Assembly (NCBI GenBank): GCA_921293015.1
Contig: OV121087.1
Coordinates: forward strand, 5,778,501-5,842,500
From: Phorcus lineatus
Lineage: Eukaryota > Mollusca > Gastropoda > Trochida > Trochidae
Length of the DNA stretch: 64,000 bases
Direction: 5' to 3'
In this document: positions 32,676-46,868 of the stretch, one piece after another
Layout of the letters: every line of letters begins with the position of its first letter
Numbering within the stretch: the stretch's first letter is position 1
The notes under the pieces: generated by a model
The model's database searches: none
The model's input: the letters and a program-made list of their open reading frames with translations, nothing else
Told to the model about the DNA's origin: nothing
Translations under genes and position numbers: made by a program

Positions 32676-33730
32676 TTAGGCATTTACAATTTTAGCTGTA
32701 GTTTTATTAATATATTCGAGGAATTTACATACATTTAAGATGATATTTTTATTTTTACTGTTAAGGAGGTCGATGAAAGTGTGGTTGTTAACAATACTGT
32801 ACACTAAGTGGAGTAATAAACTTATTTCTAGCATCATCATATAATTTACAATAAAATAGAATGTGTAATTCGTCTTCAATGCTGGTAATATTGTTTATTT
32901 TGCAGTAAGAACATACTCTGTCAGCAATTGATGAATTTTTGTATCGTCCTGTTTCTATGCCTAGCCCAAAATTGCTTCGCCTAAATTTTGCTAAGAGAGA
33001 TTTAAGATAAGGAGATATTGATAATGTAAGATAGCTTTCCACTTGTAGTAATGTTTTAAATTGTTAATGAGCAAATTAATCTGAAATATTATGAATACTG
33101 GCAGACCATGGTTGTTTCAGATTATCAGAAAGTCTAAGTTTAAACTGTTTCATAAAAGCCTTGCTATCCCCAACATCTTGTGAGAGCCATACAAATCCAA
33201 AACCATATTGATTTATGATATTCTTTATGTATGTAACCAAAGTGGACCTACTCGAATCATCGAGAGATTTAAACATATTATAACCCTGAAATGGAAGTCT
33301 TTGTGGATCTAGTTGAATTAACCTACAACAATATTTGACCGCTCTAGACATATAATTAAACTGTAATTGAAGCCGACCACATTCTCCTAAAACAATACTG
33401 CTACTCACATTTCTACCAACTCTTTAATCTGGAGGCTTTCAATAACTTTACAATAAGATGTTATCCAGACTTCAAATCCATAACACAAAATAGGCAGAAT
33501 AATAGAATCAAACAGTTTAAATAGATCATTAGGCAACAAAGTTCCAAAAGTTCTTGAAAAGAATATATAGAGATAAGTGCTTAATTACCTTGGGAAGTCA
33601 GACAGTGTTTAGCCTTAGTCCATGGAAGTCTAGGAGCGAAAACTATACCAAGATACCTATAAGATGATACAACCTCAATCTGTTTCCCTTCGAAGAACCA
33701 TTTATCATAATGCCAAAAATGCATTTAAGC
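32676..33730 (-). mobile_element. LINE-B 3' fragment, array copy 1
   Basis: A different LINE from LINE-A. Order on the minus strand: EVVSSYRYLGIVFAPRLPW (33.68 kb), ILPILCYGFEVWITSYCKVI (33.46 kb), GECGRLQLQFNYMSRAVKYC (33.37 kb), PYLKSLLAKFRRSNFGLGIE (33.0 kb), then the zinc motif CSYCKINNITSIEDELHILF ending in YC (32.9 kb), and a C-terminal tail with FIDLLNSKNKNIILNVCKFL (32.75 kb). Several frameshifts and stops separate these. It belongs to the same broad class as the LINE at 21-25.7 kb. The reverse transcriptase catalytic part is absent. Confidence 0.85.
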
Positions 33731-34372
33731 AAGATATAAGAAAAAAGGAAGAATAAAGGATATAAACAAGTCTAACTTGTTTCCTTGCAAACAAATGAAT
33801 TTGAACCAGATTTATTTAAGGCTGTTTTCGTAAGATAGATATAGAAATCATTCTTTTTTTCTGGTTACGCCCTGAAACCATATCAACTACCCCTGCCACA
33901 AATCAGAGCTTATCAAATCTAAGAAGGTGATGTATTATTCTTCATATGGAATGTATGGTTTCCTGTTAAGAGTACAAACCCAAACAGTTGAATTGAACAA
34001 GAACTCCTTTTTAAAGGTATTGAAAGTTAAGTTTAAAAAGAAATCATAATTGGCGTTAACTGGAATAAAACCGTCCCTATGATTTGATCAGGCTTATTGA
34101 GTCACAGGCTTGATTATGTCAAAGCATTGTGATGGCGTTTAAGTTGATGTTTATATCTTGTGCCAAATCTACTGTCAACATATCATATAAAAAAATATTC
34201 GACTTGATTACACTGTTAACACATTAACTTGAAAAGAAAATAGGCGCTAGTCACTTGACTGTCATTTTAGAGGCAGAGCCATTATGTAAAATGGTCAAGA
34301 ATACTTGTAACCTTTCCAATATAAGAATTATTTAATTAACCATTGCGTATTAGATTTTAACCAAGCAGTAAA
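33731..34372. other. Terminal spacer of the tandem unit, no gene recognised
   Basis: AT-rich, no open frame of note. It ends 'aaccaagcagtaaa' and joins directly to 'agtcactgcag' inside LINE-A of the next copy. After the last copy the same spacer runs into unique sequence ('taaaatttgatag', 53,251), which defines the right breakpoint. Confidence 0.6.
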
Positions 34373-35345
34373 AGTCACTGCAGCTAAGCCGAAGACGGGA
34401 GTGGATTACCTGGCAGAATCTTGACCCATGAAATAAATCAAAATGAATCGTGTTCGTGTCCTTTAATTTCCTTTTGAATTCTGCAAGTGAGCTGGAGTTG
34501 ACCACGTCCAGGGGGAGGGAATTCCAGATATTGACCGTGTCTGGTAGAAACGATTTAGAGTAATTACTTGTGTTGCATTTTATGCTTTGAAGGTCGGAAT
34601 AGTTTCTTAAATTGTACCCACTTGCGTCGGACACAGCGTCAGGTATTAGGTTTGATAAATATTCAGGTACTAGTTTATCAACCATCTTATGAAAGACATA
34701 CAGTTTCTGGAGATATCTACGCTTCTCTAATGAAGTAATGTTAGTTTCTGAGTATAACTTTTCATGACTTGTGCCGCGAACGGCACCACAAATAGTTCCA
34801 ATTGCGTCCAGATTAAGTTTTTCTAGAAGTAAAGATTGCTCTTTTGTACAATTATCCCAGATGTGGCATGAATAATCGAAAACTGGTAATATAAATGATT
34901 TATACATGGGCTGAAGGGTTTTACGATTAAGGCGCTATTTAAAACTTCTAAGGCAATTTATCATTGGACTTACCTTTTTGATAATACTATCAATATGGTT
35001 ATGCCACATGCAATCCTGTTGTAGAATTAATCCTAGATGTCTATGAGAGGAAACGTCATTTATAGGTGTATTATTCATAGATAAAACTGGTTTGAAAGTC
35101 GGAGCATGCTTACGGCTGAATTGAATTGAGACGGTTTTACTTGGATTAAAATCAACTTGCCATTCGTTAGCCCAGGTGTTAATGACGGACAGGTCATTAT
35201 TAAGGCTCTGAGCGGCAACATTGGGGTCATTAATTATTACGTAAAGCGATGTATCGTCGGCAAATAACCGTATATTGCTGTCTATATCGTGAACAATGTC
35301 ATTGATATAGATCTTAATGAATATCATTGTTTGTTTATTGGTCAT
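34373..35345 (-). mobile_element. LINE-A fragment, copy 2
   Basis: Same F-A-D-D reverse transcriptase tail as copy 1, truncated at the junction. Two open frames (35,345-34,935 and 34,907-34,350) are separated by one frameshift after MINCLRSFK. Confidence 0.85.
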
Positions 35346-35686
35346 AGGTGCTTATGAAATAATCGATTACATTTATTGATATAGGGATGAATATAATGTA
35401 ATAGTTTTTATATTGGCTATCTGAGCCTGTTCTTTTATATATTCCTTAAGTTTGTACTACAATGTTGTATTGTTTGATCCGTGTTTTGGGGTATTAACAG
35501 GTATCCGAATGTTTTTGGTGATATCGCTAGATAATTACTATACATTGCTCTTAACTGGCATTGCTACGTGCCATGTCTATGATGACATACAGTGCGTTTG
35601 ATACTATGGATATTTTCTTATCATAAAGCTAACGTATTTGGTCGTGTATTAGAATTTTGCTGTTTTAAGTGCTTGTATATAACTAT

Positions 35687-36203
35687 GTGCATCAAACCCA
35701 GTATAGAATCGCCCCCCTCTATTGTAAATAAGTATATGAGCATCAAACCCAGTATAGAATCGCCCCCTCTGATGTATATAAGTATGTGCATCAAACCCAG
35801 TATAGAATCGCCCCCTCTATTCTAAATAAGTATGTGCATCAAACCAAGTATAGAATCACCCCCTCTTTTCTAAATAAGTATATGCTTCAAAACCAGTATA
35901 GAATTGCGCCCTCTATTTCCTATATATGTCAATATGTGCATTAAAACCCAGTATAGAATCCCCCCTCCATTGTAAATAAGTATATGTGCCTCAAACACAG
36001 TATAGAATCGCCCCCTCTATTGTAAATAAGTATATGTGCATCAAACCCAGTATAGAATCGCCCCCTCTATTGTAAATAAATATGTGCATCAAACCCATTA
36101 TAGAATCGTCCCCTCTATTGTAAATAAGTATATTTGCATCAAACCCAGTATAGAATCGCCCCCTCTTTTGTATATAAGTATGTGAATCAAACCCAGTATA
36201 TAG
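35687..36203 (+). repeat. Minisatellite block, copy 2
   Basis: Same unit order and length as copy 1, differing by a single base noted near 36,179 ('agtatgtgaatc' versus 'agaatgtgaatc'). Confidence 0.9.
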
Positions 36204-37356
36204 ATCATGGGCCGAAGGTTTTTATTGTTCATTTGAGGTCCAAGTTTTTGGTGAAGGGGAAAACTTCACCTCATAGTACAGAAAAGGGTTATTCCTCACA
36301 AAATATCCAATGTTGCACCTAGAATACTTGTTCGTTAATTAATTAAGACTAATTTAAGTCTCTGTTAAAAGTACAATTTTTTAACCAATCAGACAGCAGC
36401 TAGGCTATTCTGCCCTGATAATAAAGATGGCCGCACCCATGAAAGGTTGTATGTTGTCATAATTACGAGTCTGCACATGAGAGAACTGTAGCAATATAAC
36501 ATGTTTCTTTGGGGGCAGTACTTATGAGTATATTAATTAAACACTAGTAATCTATGGATGGATTTCACACATATATTAATTTATTTCATTAAGAATTCAG
36601 CAGGTTACGATACTCGTCGAGCAAGTCATCGTGTTTAACAAACATAAACAAGGTAATCGGTAATAATGAAAAGTAAAGTTTAAGCTGTTCAGCTGAGAGA
36701 TTCAGTAGATTAATATTACACACATACATGTTTTATAACAGTAAATGAAAAAGTGTAATTCTTTTGAGAAACGTGAAGATAAGTATATTACCGTTGGTCA
36801 AAATGACGAAATTACATTTTACATCTAAATTCTTAGTATTTAGTTCAACTAATAATTATAGAAAAGTTAACATTTTAATAAGCATTACAGATAGATTTTC
36901 AAATATTTCCACAAAGAGCAAAGGATACAATGAATCATTTGATTACTATTTAAAAGACTCTTTATGTTGAAAAAAAATAAACATATTTTTATTTTCTGTT
37001 TCATTTTCTTACATGGCTGTTCAAAGTTTTAATCATGCTTCACCTGAGCAGTGCATTATAAAAAAATTGAAACAAAGAAGTCTGATCTGAAATAAAAATT
37101 TGGAATCTGAAATTTATGCGGAAAGGTTTAATTGTGTCGAAGAAAATAAACAGTTCTGGACCCCTGTAAAAATCTCTCAACCAGTTGTTGAATAATAACA
37201 AAACTTGTATTTGAATGTCGTGAGTTCACTCACTATAAATCTATAACATGAAAATACATTTACAGACAGACATTTTATTCAGTATAGAGGCCAAAAGTCC
37301 ATAATACAAACTACATTTCCAATATTTTTACAAGCGCACAAAAAAGGTTACAGGTT

Positions 37357-38411
37357 TTAGGCATTTACAATTTTAGCTGTAGTTTTATTAATATATTCGA
37401 GGAATTTACATACATTTAAGATGATATTTTTATTTTATCTGTTAAGGAGGTCGATGAAAGTGTGGTTGTTAACAATACTGTACACTAAGTGGAGTAATAA
37501 ACTTATTTCTAGCATCATCATATAATTTACAATAAAATAGAATGTGTAATTCGTCTTCAATGCTGGTAATATTGTTTATTTTGCAGTAAGAACATACTCT
37601 GTCAGCAATTGATGAATTTTTGTATCGTCCTGTTTCTATGCCTAGCCCAAAATTGCTTCGCCTAAATTTTGCTAAGAGAGATTTAAGATAAGGAGATATT
37701 GATAATGTAAGATAGCTTTCCACTTGTAGTAATGTTTTAAATTGTTAATGAGCAAATTAATCTGAAATATTATGAATACTGGCAGACCATGGTTGTTTCA
37801 GATTATCAGAAAGTCTAAGTTTAAACTGTTTCATAAAAGCCTTGCTATCCCCAACATCTTGTGAGAGCCATACAAATCCAAAACCATATTGATTTATGAT
37901 ATTCTTTATGTATGTAACCAAAGTGGACCTACTCGAATCATCGAGAGATTTAAACATATTATAACCCTGAAATGGAAGTCTTTGTGGATCTAGTTGAATT
38001 AACCTACAACAATATTTGACCGCTCTAGACATATAATTAAACTGTAATTGAAGCCGACCACATTCTCCTAAAACAATACTGCTACTCACATTTCTACCAA
38101 CTCTTTAATCTGGAGGCTTTCAATAACTTTACAATAAGATGTTATCCAGACTTCAAATCCATAACACAAAATAGGCAGAATAATAGAATCAAACAGTTTA
38201 AATAGATCATTAGGCAACAAAGTTCCAAAAGTTCTTGAAAAGAATATATAGAGATAAGTGCTTAATTACCTTGGGAAGTCAGACAGTGTTTAGCCTTAGT
38301 CCATGGAAGTCTAGGAGCGAAAACTATACCAAGATACCTATAAGATGATACAACCTCAATCTGTTTCCCTTCGAAGAACCATTTATCATAATGCCAAAAA
38401 TGCATTTAAGC
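37357..38411 (-). mobile_element. LINE-B fragment, copy 2
   Basis: Same pieces and same lesions as in copy 1; the shared lesions show LINE-B was already dead before the unit multiplied. Confidence 0.85.
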
Positions 38412-39053
38412 AAGATATAAGAAAAAAGGAAGAATAAAGGATATAAACAAGTCTAACTTGTTTCCTTGCAAACAAATGAATTTGAACCAGATTTATTTAA
38501 GGCTGTTTTCGTAAGATAGATATAGAAATCATTCTTTTTTTCTGGTTACGCCCTGAAACCATATCAACTACCCCTGCCACAAATCAGAGCTTATCAAATC
38601 TAAGAAGGTGATGTATTATTCTTCATATGGAATGTATGGTTTCCTGTTAAGAGTACAAACCCAAACAGTTGAATTGAACAAGAACTCCTTTTTAAAGGTA
38701 TTGAAAGTTAAGTTTAAAAAGAAATCATAATTGGCGTTAACTGGAATAAAACCGTCCCTATGATTTGATCAGGCTTATTGAGTCACAGGCTTGATTATGT
38801 CAAAGCATTGTGATGGCGTTTAAGTTGATGTTTATATCTTGTGCCAAATCTACTGTCAACATATCATATAAAAAAATATTCGACTTGATTACACTGTTAA
38901 CACATTAACTTGAAAAGAAAATAGGCGCTAGTCACTTGACTGTCATTTTAGAGGCAGAGCCATTATGTAAAATGGTCAAGAATACTTGTAACCTTTCCAA
39001 TATAAGAATTATTTAATTAACCATTGCGTATTAGATTTTAACCAAGCAGTAAA

Positions 39054-40026
39054 AGTCACTGCAGCTAAGCCGAAGACGGGAGTGGATTACCTGGCAGAAT
39101 CTTGACCCATGAAATAAATCAAAATGAATCGTGTTCGTGTCCTTTAATTTCCTTTTGAATTCTGCAAGTGAGCTGGAGTTGACCACGTCCAGGGGGAGGG
39201 AATTCCAGATATTGACCGTGTCTGGTAGAAACGATTTAGAGTAATTACTTGTGTTGCATTTTATGCTTTGAAGGTCGGAATAGTTTCTTAAATTGTACCC
39301 ACTTGCGTCGGACACAGCGTCAGGTATTAGGTTTGATAAATATTCAGGTACTAGTTTATCAACCATCTTATGAAAGACATACAGTTTCTGGAGATATCTA
39401 CGCTTCTCTAATGAAGTAATGTTAGTTTCTGAGTATAACTTTTCATGACTTGTGCCGCGAACGGCACCACAAATAGTTCCAATTGCGTCCAGATTAAGTT
39501 TTTCTAGAAGTAAAGATTGCTCTTTTGTACAATTATCCCAGATGTGGCATGAATAATCGAAAACTGGTAATATAAATGATTTATACATGGGCTGAAGGGT
39601 TTTACGATTAAGGCGCTATTTAAAACTTCTAAGGCAATTTATCATTGGACTTACCTTTTTGATAATACTATCAATATGGTTATGCCACATGCAATCCTGT
39701 TGTAGAATTAATCCTAGATGTCTATGAGAGGAAACGTCATTTATAGGTGTATTATTCATAGATAAAACTGGTTTGAAAGTCGGAGCATGCTTACGGCTGA
39801 ATTGAATTGAGACGGTTTTACTTGGATTAAAATCAACTTGCCATTCGTTAGCCCAGGTGTTAATGACGGACAGGTCATTATTAAGGCTCTGAGCGGCAAC
39901 ATTGGGGTCATTAATTATTACGTAAAGCGATGTATCGTCGGCAAATAACCGTATATTGCTGTCTATATCGTGAACAATGTCATTGATATAGATCTTAATG
40001 AATATCATTGTTTGTTTATTGGTCAT
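39054..40026 (-). mobile_element. LINE-A fragment, copy 3
   Basis: No difference from copy 2 was noticed in the two open frames (40,026-39,616 and 39,588-39,031). Confidence 0.85.
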
Positions 40027-40367
40027 AGGTGCTTATGAAATAATCGATTACATTTATTGATATAGGGATGAATATAATGTAATAGTTTTTATATTGGCTA
40101 TCTGAGCCTGTTCTTTTATATATTCCTTAAGTTTGTACTACAATGTTGTATTGTTTGATCCGTGTTTTGGGGTATTAACAGGTATCCGAATGTTTTTGGT
40201 GATATCGCTAGATAATTACTATACATTGCTCTTAACTGGCATTGCTACGTGCCATGTCTATGATGACATACAGTGCGTTTGATACTATGGATATTTTCTT
40301 ATCATAAAGCTAACGTATTTGGTCGTGTATTAGAATTTTGCTGTTTTAAGTGCTTGTATATAACTAT

Positions 40368-41034
40368 GTGCATCAAACCCAGTATAGAATCGCCCCCCTC
40401 TATTGTAAATAAGTATATGAGCATCAAACCCAGTATAGAATCGCCCCCTCTGATGTATATAAGTATGTGCATCAAACCCAGTATAGAATCGCCCCCTCTA
40501 TTCTAAATAAGTATGTGCATCAAACCAAGTATAGAATCACCCCCTCTTTTCTAAATAAGTATATGCTTCAAAACCAGTATAGAATTGCGCCCTCTATTTC
40601 CTATATATGTCAATATGTGCATCAAACCCAGTATAGAATCGCCCCCTCTGATGTATATAAGTATGTGCATCAAACCCAGAATAGAATCGCCCCCTCTTTT
40701 CTAAATAAGTATATGCTTCAAAACCAGTATAGAATTGCGCCCTCTATTTCCTATATATGTCAATATGTGCATTAAAACCCAGTATAGAATCCCCCCTCCA
40801 TTGTAAATAAGTATATGTGCCTCAAACACAGTATAGAATCGCCCCCTCTATTGTAAATAAGTATATGTGCATCAAACCCAGTATAGAATCGCCCCCTCTA
40901 TTGTAAATAAATATGTGCATCAAACCCATTATAGAATCGTCCCCTCTATTGTAAATAAGTATATTTGCATCAAACCCAGTATAGAATCGCCCCCTCTTTT
41001 GTATATAAGTATGTGAATCAAACCCAGTATATAG
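40368..41034 (+). repeat. Minisatellite block, copy 3, expanded
   Basis: Contains an internal duplication of about 150 bases around 40,615-40,765, seen as a repeat of the variant ending 'ttcctatatatgtcaatatg'. This is a local expansion after array formation, probably by slippage or unequal exchange. Confidence 0.9.
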
Positions 41035-42187
41035 ATCATGGGCCGAAGGTTTTTATTGTTCATTTGAGGTCCAAGTTTTTGGTGAAGGGGAAAACTTCAC
41101 CTCATAGTACAGAAAAGGGTTATTCCTCACAAAATATCCAATGTTGCACCTAGAATACTTGTTCGTTAATTAATTAAGACTAATTTAAGTCTCTGTTAAA
41201 AGTACAATTTTTTAACCAATCAGACAGCAGCTAGGCTATTCTGCCCTGATAATAAAGATGGCCGCACCCATGAAAGGTTGTATGTTGTCATAATTACGAG
41301 TCTGCACATGAGAGAACTGTAGCAATATAACATGTTTCTTTGGGGGCAGTACTTATGAGTATATTAATTAAACACTAGTAATCTATGGATGGATTTCACA
41401 CATATATTAATTTATTTCATTAAGAATTCAGCAGGTTACGATACTCGTCGAGCAAGTCATCGTGTTTAACAAACATAAACAAGGTAATCGGTAATAATGA
41501 AAAGTAAAGTTTAAGCTGTTCAGCTGAGAGATTCAGTAGATTAATATTACACACATACATGTTTTATAACAGTAAATGAAAAAGTGTAATTCTTTTGAGA
41601 AACGTGAAGATAAGTATATTACCGTTGGTCAAAATGACGAAATTACATTTTACATCTAAATTCTTAGTATTTAGTTCAACTAATAATTATAGAAAAGTTA
41701 ACATTTTAATAAGCATTACAGATAGATTTTCAAATATTTCCACAAAGAGCAAAGGATACAATGAATCATTTGATTACTATTTAAAAGACTCTTTATGTTG
41801 AAAAAAAATAAACATATTTTTATTTTCTGTTTCATTTTCTTACATGGCTGTTCAAAGTTTTAATCATGCTTCACCTGAGCAGTGCATTATAAAAAAATTG
41901 AAACAAAGAAGTCTGATCTGAAATAAAAATTTGGAATCTGAAATTTATGCGGAAAGGTTTAATTGTGTCGAAGAAAATAAACAGTTCTGGACCCCTGTAA
42001 AAATCTCTCAACCAGTTGTTGAATAATAACAAAACTTGTATTTGAATGTCGTGAGTTCACTCACTATAAATCTATAACATGAAAATACATTTACAGACAG
42101 ACATTTTATTCAGTATAGAGGCCAAAAGTCCATAATACAAACTACATTTCCAATATTTTTACAAGCGCACAAAAAAGGTTACAGGTT

Positions 42188-43242
42188 TTAGGCATTTACA
42201 ATTTTAGCTGTAGTTTTATTAATATATTCGAGGAATTTACATACATTTAAGATGATATTTTTATTTTATCTGTTAAGGAGGTCGATGAAAGTGTGGTTGT
42301 TAACAATACTGTACACTAAGTGGAGTAATAAACTTATTTCTAGCATCATCATATAATTTACAATAAAATAGAATGTGTAATTCGTCTTCAATGCTGGTAA
42401 TATTGTTTATTTTGCAGTAAGAACATACTCTGTCAGCAATTGATGAATTTTTGTATCGTCCTGTTTCTATGCCTAGCCCAAAATTGCTTCGCCTAAATTT
42501 TGCTAAGAGAGATTTAAGATAAGGAGATATTGATAATGTAAGATAGCTTTCCACTTGTAGTAATGTTTTAAATTGTTAATGAGCAAATTAATCTGAAATA
42601 TTATGAATACTGGCAGACCATGGTTGTTTCAGATTATCAGAAAGTCTAAGTTTAAACTGTTTCATAAAAGCCTTGCTATCCCCAACATCTTGTGAGAGCC
42701 ATACAAATCCAAAACCATATTGATTTATGATATTCTTTATGTATGTAACCAAAGTGGACCTACTCGAATCATCGAGAGATTTAAACATATTATAACCCTG
42801 AAATGGAAGTCTTTGTGGATCTAGTTGAATTAACCTACAACAATATTTGACCGCTCTAGACATATAATTAAACTGTAATTGAAGCCGACCACATTCTCCT
42901 AAAACAATACTGCTACTCACATTTCTACCAACTCTTTAATCTGGAGGCTTTCAATAACTTTACAATAAGATGTTATCCAGACTTCAAATCCATAACACAA
43001 AATAGGCAGAATAATAGAATCAAACAGTTTAAATAGATCATTAGGCAACAAAGTTCCAAAAGTTCTTGAAAAGAATATATAGAGATAAGTGCTTAATTAC
43101 CTTGGGAAGTCAGACAGTGTTTAGCCTTAGTCCATGGAAGTCTAGGAGCGAAAACTATACCAAGATACCTATAAGATGATACAACCTCAATCTGTTTCCC
43201 TTCGAAGAACCATTTATCATAATGCCAAAAATGCATTTAAGC
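42188..43242 (-). mobile_element. LINE-B fragment, copy 3
   Basis: Indistinguishable by eye from copy 2. Confidence 0.85.
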
Positions 43243-43884
43243 AAGATATAAGAAAAAAGGAAGAATAAAGGATATAAACAAGTCTAACTTGTTTCCTTGC
43301 AAACAAATGAATTTGAACCAGATTTATTTAAGGCTGTTTTCGTAAGATAGATATAGAAATCATTCTTTTTTTCTGGTTACGCCCTGAAACCATATCAACT
43401 ACCCCTGCCACAAATCAGAGCTTATCAAATCTAAGAAGGTGATGTATTATTCTTCATATGGAATGTATGGTTTCCTGTTAAGAGTACAAACCCAAACAGT
43501 TGAATTGAACAAGAACTCCTTTTTAAAGGTATTGAAAGTTAAGTTTAAAAAGAAATCATAATTGGCGTTAACTGGAATAAAACCGTCCCTATGATTTGAT
43601 CAGGCTTATTGAGTCACAGGCTTGATTATGTCAAAGCATTGTGATGGCGTTTAAGTTGATGTTTATATCTTGTGCCAAATCTACTGTCAACATATCATAT
43701 AAAAAAATATTCGACTTGATTACACTGTTAACACATTAACTTGAAAAGAAAATAGGCGCTAGTCACTTGACTGTCATTTTAGAGGCAGAGCCATTATGTA
43801 AAATGGTCAAGAATACTTGTAACCTTTCCAATATAAGAATTATTTAATTAACCATTGCGTATTAGATTTTAACCAAGCAGTAAA

Positions 43885-44857
43885 AGTCACTGCAGCTAAG
43901 CCGAAGACGGGAGTGGATTACCTGGCAGAATCTTGACCCATGAAATAAATCAAAATGAATCGTGTTCGTGTCCTTTAATTTCCTTTTGAATTCTGCAAGT
44001 GAGCTGGAGTTGACCACGTCCAGGGGGAGGGAATTCCAGATATTGACCGTGTCTGGTAGAAACGATTTAGAGTAATTACTTGTGTTGCATTTTATGCTTT
44101 GAAGGTCGGAATAGTTTCTTAAATTGTACCCACTTGCGTCGGACACAGCGTCAGGTATTAGGTTTGATAAATATTCAGGTACTAGTTTATCAACCATCTT
44201 ATGAAAGACATACAGTTTCTGGAGATATCTACGCTTCTCTAATGAAGTAATGTTAGTTTCTGAGTATAACTTTTCATGACTTGTGCCGCGAACGGCACCA
44301 CAAATAGTTCCAATTGCGTCCAGATTAAGTTTTTCTAGAAGTAAAGATTGCTCTTTTGTACAATTATCCCAGATGTGGCATGAATAATCGAAAACTGGTA
44401 ATATAAATGATTTATACATGGGCTGAAGGGTTTTACGATTAAGGCGCTATTTAAAACTTCTAAGGCAATTTATCATTGGACTTACCTTTTTGATAATACT
44501 ATCAATATGGTTATGCCACATGCAATCCTGTTGTAGACTTAATCCTAGATGTCTATGAGAGGAAACGTCATTTATAGGTGTATTATTCATAGATAAAACT
44601 GGTTTGAAAGTCGGAGCATGCTTACGGCTGAATTGAATTGAGACGGTTTTACTTGGATTAAAATCAACTTGCCATTCGTTAGCCCAGGTGTTAATGACGG
44701 ACAGGTCATTATTAAGGCTCTGAGCGGCAACATTGGGGTCATTAATTATTACGTAAAGCGATGTATCGTCGGCAAATAACCGTATATTGCTGTCTATATC
44801 GTGAACAATGTCATTGATATAGATCTTAATGAATATCATTGTTTGTTTATTGGTCAT
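43885..44857 (-). mobile_element. LINE-A fragment, copy 4
   Basis: Carries the I-to-S change described for this unit; otherwise as in copy 2. Confidence 0.85.
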
Positions 44858-45198
44858 AGGTGCTTATGAAATAATCGATTACATTTATTGATATAGGGAT
44901 GAATATAATGTAATAGTTTTTATATTGGCTATCTGAGCCTGTTCTTTTATATATTCCTTAAGTTTGTACTACAATGTTGTATTGTTTGATCCGTGTTTTG
45001 GGGTATTAACAGGTATCCGAATGTTTTTGGTGATATCGCTAGATAATTACTATACATTGCTCTTAACTGGCATTGCTACGTGCCATGTCTATGATGACAT
45101 ACAGTGCGTTTGATACTATGGATATTTTCTTATCATAAAGCTAACGTATTTGGTCGTGTATTAGAATTTTGCTGTTTTAAGTGCTTGTATATAACTAT

Positions 45199-45715
45199 GT
45201 GCATCAAACCCAGTATAGAATCGCCCCCCTCTATTGTAAATAAGTATATGAGCATCAAACCCAGTATAGAATCGCCCCCTCTGATGTATATAAGTATGTG
45301 CATCAAACCCAGTATAGAATCGCCCCCTCTATTCTAAATAAGTATGTGCATCAAACCAAGTATAGAATCACCCCCTCTTTTCTAAATAAGTATATGCTTC
45401 AAAACCAGTATAGAATTGCGCCCTCTATTTCCTATATATGTCAATATGTGCATTAAAACCCAGTATAGAATCCCCCCTCCATTGTAAATAAGTATATGTG
45501 CCTCAAACACAGTATAGAATCGCCCCCTCTATTGTAAATAAGTATATGTGCATCAAACCCAGTATAGAATCGCCCCCTCTATTGTAAATAAATATGTGCA
45601 TCAAACCCATTATAGAATCGTCCCCTCTATTGTAAATAAGTATATTTGCATCAAACCCAGTATAGAATCGCCCCCTCTTTTGTATATAAGTATGTGAATC
45701 AAACCCAGTATATAG
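45199..45715 (+). repeat. Minisatellite block, copy 4
   Basis: Same length and variant order as copy 2, without the copy 3 expansion. Confidence 0.9.
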
Positions 45716-46868
45716 ATCATGGGCCGAAGGTTTTTATTGTTCATTTGAGGTCCAAGTTTTTGGTGAAGGGGAAAACTTCACCTCATAGTACAGAAAAGGG
45801 TTATTCCTCACAAAATATCCAATGTTGCACCTAGAATACTTGTTCGTTAATTAATTAAGACTAATTTAAGTCTCTGTTAAAAGTACAATTTTTTAACCAA
45901 TCAGACAGCAGCTAGGCTATTCTGCCCTGATAATAAAGATGGCCGCACCCATGAAAGGTTGTATGTTGTCATAATTACGAGTCTGCACATGAGAGAACTG
46001 TAGCAATATAACATGTTTCTTTGGGGGCAGTACTTATGAGTATATTAATTAAACACTAGTAATCTATGGATGGATTTCACACATATATTAATTTATTTCA
46101 TTAAGAATTCAGCAGGTTACGATACTCGTCGAGCAAGTCATCGTGTTTAACAAACATAAACAAGGTAATCGGTAATAATGAAAAGTAAAGTTTAAGCTGT
46201 TCAGCTGAGAGATTCAGTAGATTAATATTACACACATACATGTTTTATAACAGTAAATGAAAAAGTGTAATTCTTTTGAGAAACGTGAAGATAAGTATAT
46301 TACCGTTGGTCAAAATGACGAAATTACATTTTACATCTAAATTCTTAGTATTTAGTTCAACTAATAATTATAGAAAAGTTAACATTTTAATAAGCATTAC
46401 AGATAGATTTTCAAATATTTCCACAAAGAGCAAAGGATACAATGAATCATTTGATTACTATTTAAAAGACTCTTTATGTTGAAAAAAAATAAACATATTT
46501 TTATTTTCTGTTTCATTTTCTTACATGGCTGTTCAAAGTTTTAATCATGCTTCACCTGAGCAGTGCATTATAAAAAAATTGAAACAAAGAAGTCTGATCT
46601 GAAATAAAAATTTGGAATCTGAAATTTATGCGGAAAGGTTTAATTGTGTCGAAGAAAATAAACAGTTCTGGACCCCTGTAAAAATCTCTCAACCAGTTGT
46701 TGAATAATAACAAAACTTGTATTTGAATGTCGTGAGTTCACTCACTATAAATCTATAACATGAAAATACATTTACAGACAGACATTTTATTCAGTATAGA
46801 GGCCAAAAGTCCATAATACAAACTACATTTCCAATATTTTTACAAGCGCACAAAAAAGGTTACAGGTT

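Larger units (their letters stand above)
28141..34372. repeat. Tandem unit copy 1 (4,678 bp plus 1,554 bp insertion)
   Basis: First of five head-to-tail copies of a composite unit: LINE-A tail (minus), minisatellite, about 700 bp of anonymous spacer, LINE-B tail (minus) and about 640 bp of further spacer. The left edge falls inside LINE-A, because the flanking 260 bases continue LINE-A coding sequence lost from all other copies. After subtraction of the Tc1-type insertion the length is 3 bases short of copies 2 and 4, matching the 3-base difference in LINE-A. This copy is slightly more diverged than copies 2-4. Confidence 0.9.
34373..39053. repeat. Tandem unit copy 2 (4,681 bp)
   Basis: Nearly identical to copies 3 and 4. 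Has the empty Tc1 target at about 36,889. Its LINE-A begins at the array junction, so the C-terminus reads SRLRLSCSDFYCLVKI through the junction instead of the native SRLRLGCSDLNGDKF. Confidence 0.95.
39054..43884. repeat. Tandem unit copy 3 (4,831 bp)
   Basis: Longer than copies 2 and 4 by exactly 150 bases, all within the minisatellite block. Otherwise almost identical to them. Confidence 0.95.

Noticed and set aside
36764..36970. 68-codon frame repeated in copies 2-5
   Set aside because: It lies across the empty Tc1 target in spacer DNA, has no family features and is disrupted in copy 1 only by the transposon.
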